Assembly: GCA_963678375.2 (NCBI GenBank)
Contig: CAXXQH010000001.1
Location: 372,001-436,000, forward strand
DNA: 64,000 nucleotides
Reading direction: 5' to 3'
From: JAEKNW01 sp963678375
Lineage (GTDB): Bacteria; Cloacimonadota; Cloacimonadia; Cloacimonadales; JAFGVF01
The notes below the pieces were generated by a model. The model saw nothing but the letters and a program-made list of their open reading frames with translations. It was not told the DNA's origin and did no database searches. The position numbers and the translations under genes were made by a program. Shown here piece by piece: positions 60,235-64,000 of this stretch. Each line of letters starts with the position of its first letter. Within the stretch, counting starts at the first letter, position 1.

Positions 60235-60307
60235 GATGGGGAGAGTAAACACTCCCCTTTCAGCTCGTAAGAGCGGTATGAGAGGGGTGCCGTAAGGCGG
60301 GGAGAGT
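60235..60307. repeat. Intergenic hairpin repeat, short copy (G3), left of the DUF559 gene
   Basis: About 73 bp (CCCCTTTCAGCTCGTAAGAG, GGTATGAGAGGGGTGCCG, AAGGCGGGGAGAGT), nearly identical to the inverted copy at 60687-60760. The stop codon of the DUF559 gene (60309-60311) lies at the repeat edge. Confidence 0.88.
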
Positions 60308-60308
60308 C

Positions 60309-60686
60309 TTAAATTGGCCTCTTGTCTTTGCATTCATGATTTCCCATTAAGAAACCTTCAATGTATTCAATACAAGCATCCAATTGTTTATAAATTTGAT
60401 AATTTGAAAATCTAATAATTTTCATTCCTAAACTTTCTAAATATCTTTCTCGTTTTTTATCATATTCTTCTTTATAATCATGGTCTCTACCATCTAATTC
60501 AATTATTAATTTAAATTTAGCACAGTAAAAATCAACAATGTAATTTCCTATTGGTTTTTGCCGATAAAACCTAAAACCAAGTTGCTTATTTTTTACTCTA
60601 CTCCAGAATAAAACCTCTGGAAGTGTGAGATTTTTCTTTAAATCTTTTGCATATTTTGTTAGTTTTTTGCTGTATTTTATTGTCAT
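60309..60686 (-). CDS. DUF559 (Vsr-like PD-(D/E)XK) endonuclease-fold protein
   Basis: 125 residues. Basic N-terminus (TIKYSKKLTKYAKDLKKN), then TLPEVLFWSRVKNKQLGFRF, GNYIVDFYCAKFKLIIELDG (catalytic VDF...ELDG core with Asp and Glu) and RERYLESLGMKIIRFSN. DUF559 proteins look like very short patch repair nucleases. The start ATG abuts the inverted repeat, whose GGGGAGAGT acts as its Shine-Dalgarno. No methyltransferase partner nearby. The gene is exactly bounded by inverted repeats. Confidence 0.85.
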   Translation of the reverse strand: MTIKYSKKLTKYAKDLKKNLTLPEVLFWSRVKNKQLGFRFYRQKPIGNYIVDFYCAKFKLIIELDGRDHDYKEEYDKKRERYLESLGMKIIRFSNYQIYKQLDACIEYIEGFLMGNHECKDKRPI

Positions 60687-60760
60687 GTTTACTCTCCCCG
60701 CCTTACGGCACCCCTCTCATACCGCTCTTACGAGCTGAAAGGGGATTGTTTACTCTAACC
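60687..60760. repeat. Intergenic hairpin repeat, short copy (G4), right of the DUF559 gene
   Basis: Inverted with respect to the copy at 60235-60307 and close to identical over about 70 bp. Reading toward the DUF559 gene it ends GGCGGGGAGAGTAAAC immediately before ATG, so the repeat supplies the ribosome-binding site. Confidence 0.88.
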
Positions 60761-60784
60761 GCCATCTCTCAATCTCTCCGTTTT

Positions 60785-62116
60785 CTATTTATTCCATTTA
60801 TCTTCATATGCCTTAATAGCAAACTTGCGTTTTAATCCTTGATAGTTCATATACCTGACTTTCCCAAAGATGTCTCTTTCTTTCCATGCAGTATCGTGAT
60901 TCCCAAAGCACCAGGCAACACCAGTAAAAGCATTAGCATCTCTACCATCAAGCTCATATTTATTATTGAGGTATAGCATGTGGTAGAAGGCTTGCCGAGG
61001 AGAAATTGACCATTCAATGATTTTCTTTCCCCAGTACATTCGCATATAATTGTGCATATAACCAGTTTTTACCATCTGCAGTTGAGCCGCATTCCAAGCA
61101 GGATCGTGAGTTTTTGCTTCTTCTAATAGATCTAAGTCATAGATTCTTTCACGTTTATCCATACTATGAAAATCTAAAGAATCTGCTGCCCAGTCAGGAT
61201 TAATATGATCATAATTATCATAATTTTGGTTATAATAGCAATAATTAATAGCTAGTTCACGTCTAATGATTAGCTGCTCCAAGAAAGCTGTTTGAGCTTC
61301 CAGAATAGCCCCAGCTTCTTTTATCTTTTCAATTATTTCTAAGACAGAGATTTGCCCAAAGTGAAGGTAAGGACTTAGTTGAGAATAATTTGAATTAACT
61401 AAGTCTTTATTATGAAGATGATAATTATTGAGTTTATTTTGAACAAAATCTTCTAATTTGCTGATAGCTTGTGAATATCCTCCAGTAATTTTTGAAACAG
61501 GCTTTACACTATCATCAAGTAATGATAGAAGATCATCAGGATTAAAAGAATCAAGTTCATTTAAACTAGACCCAAGATATTCATTGCTGTAAAAAGGGAT
61601 TAAATATTCATCTAACTGCTTCTCGATTTTAGGTCTGATAGTTCTAGCCATATATTCTTGTTTATTTGAAGCCTTTTCTACAGGAACAATGATATCGCTC
61701 TCTAAGCAGATAAAAGGAATCTTTAAGTCATCAGCTAACTTCTGACGCCATTGTCTTTGAATTCTTAAATACCCATAATCACTTATTAGGCAGGAGGCAG
61801 CTTGAGCAACTTTCATTATTTCTGATACCATATAACCTTGTCTGAAAATCATGGTGATTCCTCTATCAGATAAGTCTTTTTGGACTTCTTTAAGTCCTTG
61901 TATCATAAAAGAAAAGTGTCTTTTATTGGCTTCGGGAAAATTTATATCAAAAACAAAAAGGACAAGTAGGGGTAGCTTTAACTTATTGGCTGTCTCAATA
62001 GCATACTCAAGAGCATGATTATAGAAAACTCTCTGACTTTGTTGCATCCAATAGAGGACATATTCACCTGTACTTGGATTTCCTGCTTTGTAAATCTTGA
62101 TTCTGTTATGAAACAT
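60785..62116 (-). CDS. Class II deoxyribodipyrimidine photolyase
   Basis: 443 residues. Light-driven repair of cyclobutane pyrimidine dimers with FADH. N-terminal Rossmann domain begins VLYWMQQSQRVFYNHAL, typical of class II enzymes; the FAD-binding region has YMHNYMRMYWGKKIIEWS, LYLNNKYELDGRDANAFTGV and WCFGNHDTAWKERDIFGKVR. Start ATG follows GGGAGAG, close to the sequence used before the DUF559 gene. A repair gene in an anaerobe implies exposure to light at times. Single gene between repeat copies. Confidence 0.92.
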   Translation of the reverse strand: MFHNRIKIYKAGNPSTGEYVLYWMQQSQRVFYNHALEYAIETANKLKLPLLVLFVFDINFPEANKRHFSFMIQGLKEVQKDLSDRGITMIFRQGYMVSEIMKVAQAASCLISDYGYLRIQRQWRQKLADDLKIPFICLESDIIVPVEKASNKQEYMARTIRPKIEKQLDEYLIPFYSNEYLGSSLNELDSFNPDDLLSLLDDSVKPVSKITGGYSQAISKLEDFVQNKLNNYHLHNKDLVNSNYSQLSPYLHFGQISVLEIIEKIKEAGAILEAQTAFLEQLIIRRELAINYCYYNQNYDNYDHINPDWAADSLDFHSMDKRERIYDLDLLEEAKTHDPAWNAAQLQMVKTGYMHNYMRMYWGKKIIEWSISPRQAFYHMLYLNNKYELDGRDANAFTGVAWCFGNHDTAWKERDIFGKVRYMNYQGLKRKFAIKAYEDKWNK

Positions 62117-62284
62117 TTACTCTCCCTGGTCTTTCGACCATCTATTTCAAAGGCTATGACGAGTTTGTTGATACTTTCTCTTTTTCTAATGAAAAAGATG
62201 CGGATGTGGTCATCCGCTTTCCCAGTTATATTGAACTTTTACGGGTAAGAGTACCCGTACTCTCAGTAATCAAGAAGTGTTTTA
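62117..62284. repeat. Hairpins upstream of the photolyase gene
   Basis: GGTC/GACC small stem (62131-62142), CTTTTTC-type stem (62179-62197), inverted copy of the array palindrome GCGGATG-TGGT-CATCCGC (62200-62217) with TTTCCCAGTT, and ACGGGTA/TACCCGT with an AGAG loop (62241-62258). Confidence 0.75.
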
Positions 62285-62740
62285 TCAATCAAAAATAGCT
62301 CTGTAAAGCATTTCTGGTTCAATTCTGAATCTTGACCCCTTTCCTTCAAAAAAGCCATAATCACGAATAAAATGAACGTGTAGAGGAGTCCAAACAACAG
62401 ACATATTATTTTTCAAATTAGTAACTTTAATTGTAGCTTTACCGAATCTTCCAGCTCTAGGAAAAGGACTTAGCAAGACTCCACGATAAGATTTATATTC
62501 TACTTCGTAGTCTTTATCTACTAAAATTGAACCATCATAAGAAAGGAAAGATTTTTCCATAAGATACTGCATCCTATCAGCAATATCATCTAAAGATTTA
62601 TCAAATGAATTAACTTTTTTCATATCTTCAGCAATAATATCTCTAAAATTCCTTTTATCTGTACCGAGGAAACCTTCAGCGGTTAGAACACCTGCTTTCA
62701 TTTTATCTTGTATAATTTTATCAGTTGGACTTAATTTCAT
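62285..62740 (-). CDS. Conserved protein of unknown function next to nqrF
   Basis: 151 residues, no signal peptide. N-terminal helices (DKIIQDKMKAGVLTAEGFLG, then DDIADRMQYLMEK) and a beta-rich end with SPFPRAGRFGKATIKVTN, VWTPLHVHFIRDYGFF and RFRIEPEMLYRAIFD. I do not know the family. It follows nqrF by 9 nt and is the last gene of that operon, so a role with the Na+-NQR or in its assembly is possible but not shown. Confidence 0.6.
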   Translation of the reverse strand: MKLSPTDKIIQDKMKAGVLTAEGFLGTDKRNFRDIIAEDMKKVNSFDKSLDDIADRMQYLMEKSFLSYDGSILVDKDYEVEYKSYRGVLLSPFPRAGRFGKATIKVTNLKNNMSVVWTPLHVHFIRDYGFFEGKGSRFRIEPEMLYRAIFD

Positions 62741-62749
62741 TTTCTTCTC

Positions 62750-63856
62750 CTATGCAAAAGAGTCATAATATATTTTTTCTTCTGGAATGCCTAGCTCTAT
62801 CAAACTTTTTGTAACAGCAGCAATCATACCAGGAGAGCCACATAAGTAGGCTTCAGTATTTTTAGGATCCCTAATAGCTTCAGGGAAATATGGCATAACA
62901 TAACCTGTTTTACCTTGCCATTTCTCACTTTCTTCAGCGTGAGATAGAATGGGGTAATATTTGAAATCTGGGAATTTATCTTCAAATGAGTTCATATAAT
63001 CTGTGAGATAGAGATCTTTAGTAGTTCTTGCCCCAAAGAAATAAGACATTTTCCTTTGGCAACCCTTTTCAGCTAGATCTTCCAGCATTGATTTAATGGG
63101 AGCTTTACCTGAACCACCTGCTACAAAAATAATGTCTGCTTGAGTATCTCGGATATAGAAATCCCCGTAAGGACCAGTCAACTCTACTTCTTGTCCATCT
63201 TGTAAATATTCATGGACCCAAGTAGTACAAATTCCATCAGGAACTTTTCTAATAATAAGCTGTACTTGGTTATTAAGGCTAGGTTTAGAAGAGATTGAGT
63301 AAGCTCTTGTCACAGATTCTCTTACTTTAGCATATTTTGGTGAGCGTAATTGCATATACTGGCCTGCTTGAAAGTCGATTTCATTAGGTGAAATTAATTC
63401 AAAAGTTATTCCTTTGATGTCATAAGTAAAATCTTCAATCTGAGCTACTTTGGCTTTGAATTTTCGAATATTGAATATTTCATCTGGTATTTCAATTCTG
63501 ATATCATTCTTCACTTTAACTTGGCAAGCTAATCTGTTATTTTCGGCAAGTTCTTTGGCTGTAAAATATGGTTTTTCAGTAGGTAAAACTGGTCCCCCAC
63601 CCTCAACAACAACACATTTACAAGCTCCACAAGAACCTCTTCCCCCACAGGCTGAAGGTACAAAAATATTTTCTTCAGCTAAGGAGGTAAGTAGTGAAGA
63701 TCCACCTTTAACAGTTACTTTTCTTTTACCATTAATATCAATTTCACAGTCTCCATAGTTCTGTAAAATAGCCTTAGCTACGACAATTAAGGTTGCTAAA
63801 ATACCAGAAATACCAGCTAAAATTAAAATTTCATATATTATTTTTTGATAGTTCAT
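62750..63856 (-). CDS. nqrF: Na+-translocating NADH:quinone oxidoreductase subunit F
   Basis: 368 residues. The subunit that accepts hydride from NADH. One N-terminal helix (about 5-28), a plant-type [2Fe-2S] ferredoxin domain with cysteines in SACGGRGSCGACKCVV and a later LACQVKV, then the FAD domain (RAYSISSKPS) and NADH domain (IIFVAGGSGKAPIKSM, SYFFGARTTKDLYL, AYLCGSPGMIAAV). The enzyme pumps Na+ while oxidising NADH. Follows nqrE by 8 nt. Confidence 0.95.
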   Translation of the reverse strand: MNYQKIIYEILILAGISGILATLIVVAKAILQNYGDCEIDINGKRKVTVKGGSSLLTSLAEENIFVPSACGGRGSCGACKCVVVEGGGPVLPTEKPYFTAKELAENNRLACQVKVKNDIRIEIPDEIFNIRKFKAKVAQIEDFTYDIKGITFELISPNEIDFQAGQYMQLRSPKYAKVRESVTRAYSISSKPSLNNQVQLIIRKVPDGICTTWVHEYLQDGQEVELTGPYGDFYIRDTQADIIFVAGGSGKAPIKSMLEDLAEKGCQRKMSYFFGARTTKDLYLTDYMNSFEDKFPDFKYYPILSHAEESEKWQGKTGYVMPYFPEAIRDPKNTEAYLCGSPGMIAAVTKSLIELGIPEEKIYYDSFA

Positions 63857-63864
63857 ACTACTCC

Positions 63865-64000
63865 CTACTGAACATTAACAATACCAGAGAATCCCATGAA
63901 GGCTAATGCCATGATTCCGGTAATTAACAAACTCATTCCTGCTCCTTGTAAGCCAGCAGGAATAAACTTCTCTTTCAAACGAGTTCTGATACCTGCTAAC
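63865..64000 (-). CDS. nqrE: Na+-translocating NADH:quinone oxidoreductase subunit E (3' end only)
   Basis: The final 44 residues are visible; the gene continues beyond the right edge. The end reads LAGIRTRLKEKFIPAGLQG, then GMSLLITGIMALAFMGFSG and IVNVQ before TAG (63865-63867). LAGIRxKL...PxGLxGxG...TxGxMAxxFMxFxGI is the NqrE C-terminal pattern. The GGGAG that overlaps its stop serves nqrF. The rest of the nqr operon should lie to the right. Confidence 0.9.
   Translation of the reverse strand, partial: LAGIRTRLKEKFIPAGLQGAGMSLLITGIMALAFMGFSGIVNVQ

Noticed and set aside
60309..60686. Restriction-modification system from the DUF559 nuclease
   Set aside because: No DNA methyltransferase or specificity gene is adjacent; the neighbours are repeats, a DUF4476 protein and photolyase.

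Overview
The window is an AT-rich chromosomal segment from a Gram-negative, probably anaerobic or fermentative bacterium of the FCB group (Bacteroidota relatives). My best guess is a Candidatus Cloacimonadota-like lineage; Delongbacteria is the main alternative. The evidence is indirect: three secreted proteins end in a NYPNPFNP-type C-terminal domain with a terminal LMK/LLK, as in type IX-secretion-like cargo. There are Bacteroidota-type families (DUF3098, DUF4837, DUF4476, DUF58), LolCD, a TamB-like protein, several outer-membrane or lipoprotein genes, and a Na+-pumping NQR. No 16S gene is present, so the taxon is inference.

Layout. 1-5985 (minus): one tight operon nadA, trmN6-like, a divergent ABC ATPase, a membrane protein, pgsA, a DUF4837 lipoprotein, an outer-membrane barrel, DUF3098 and a DUF58 protein cut by the left edge. 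6141-8638 (minus): ftsY-xseB-ispA-dut. 8904-11327: a large secreted beta-helix protein. 11794-16093 (plus): a CoA-transferase pair, then ybaB-recR-ribE-lipoprotein. 16100-27007 (minus): yjbQ, then a long overlapping chain dapB-dapF-rodZ-like-lolC-lolD-tamB-like-GH13. 27446-37253: DUF1015, CDF exporter, M3 peptidase (minus), acetate transporter, MFS and a transglutaminase-like protein. 37342-37431: tRNA-Ser(GGA). 37440-50000: accessory genes (ABC exporter, P-loop kinase, methyltransferase, glutaredoxin/nucleotidyltransferase, secreted hydrolase, GLUG protein) mixed with repeat-rich intergenic DNA. 48232-51728 (minus): a four-gene unit TetR, membrane protein, aspartic-protease-like, Zn-protease-like. 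51927-57868: mgtE, then rnhB, a PdxA-methyltransferase fusion, a DUF2007-PyrE fusion and an aminotransferase. 57869-62284: small accessory genes among hairpin repeats, including a DUF559 nuclease gene bracketed by inverted repeats, and a class II photolyase. 62285-64000 (minus): the end of the nqr operon (nqrE partial, nqrF) and a small conserved protein.

The least expected content is intergenic: (i) a miniature inverted-repeat element family of four copies; (ii) a hairpin-rich repeat whose copies exactly flank the DUF559 gene and supply its ribosome binding site; (iii) a five-copy 32-bp hairpin array with dispersed inverted copies; (iv) a matched 14-25-14 inverted-arm element upstream of two unrelated promoters of the same architecture; (v) 11-nt phased repeats; and (vi) four 15-bp repeats beside the tRNA gene. 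The candidate undescribed protein systems are the TetR/membrane/two-protease unit and the divergent ABC ATPase with its membrane partner. All functional statements come from reading the sequence; no database search was run.
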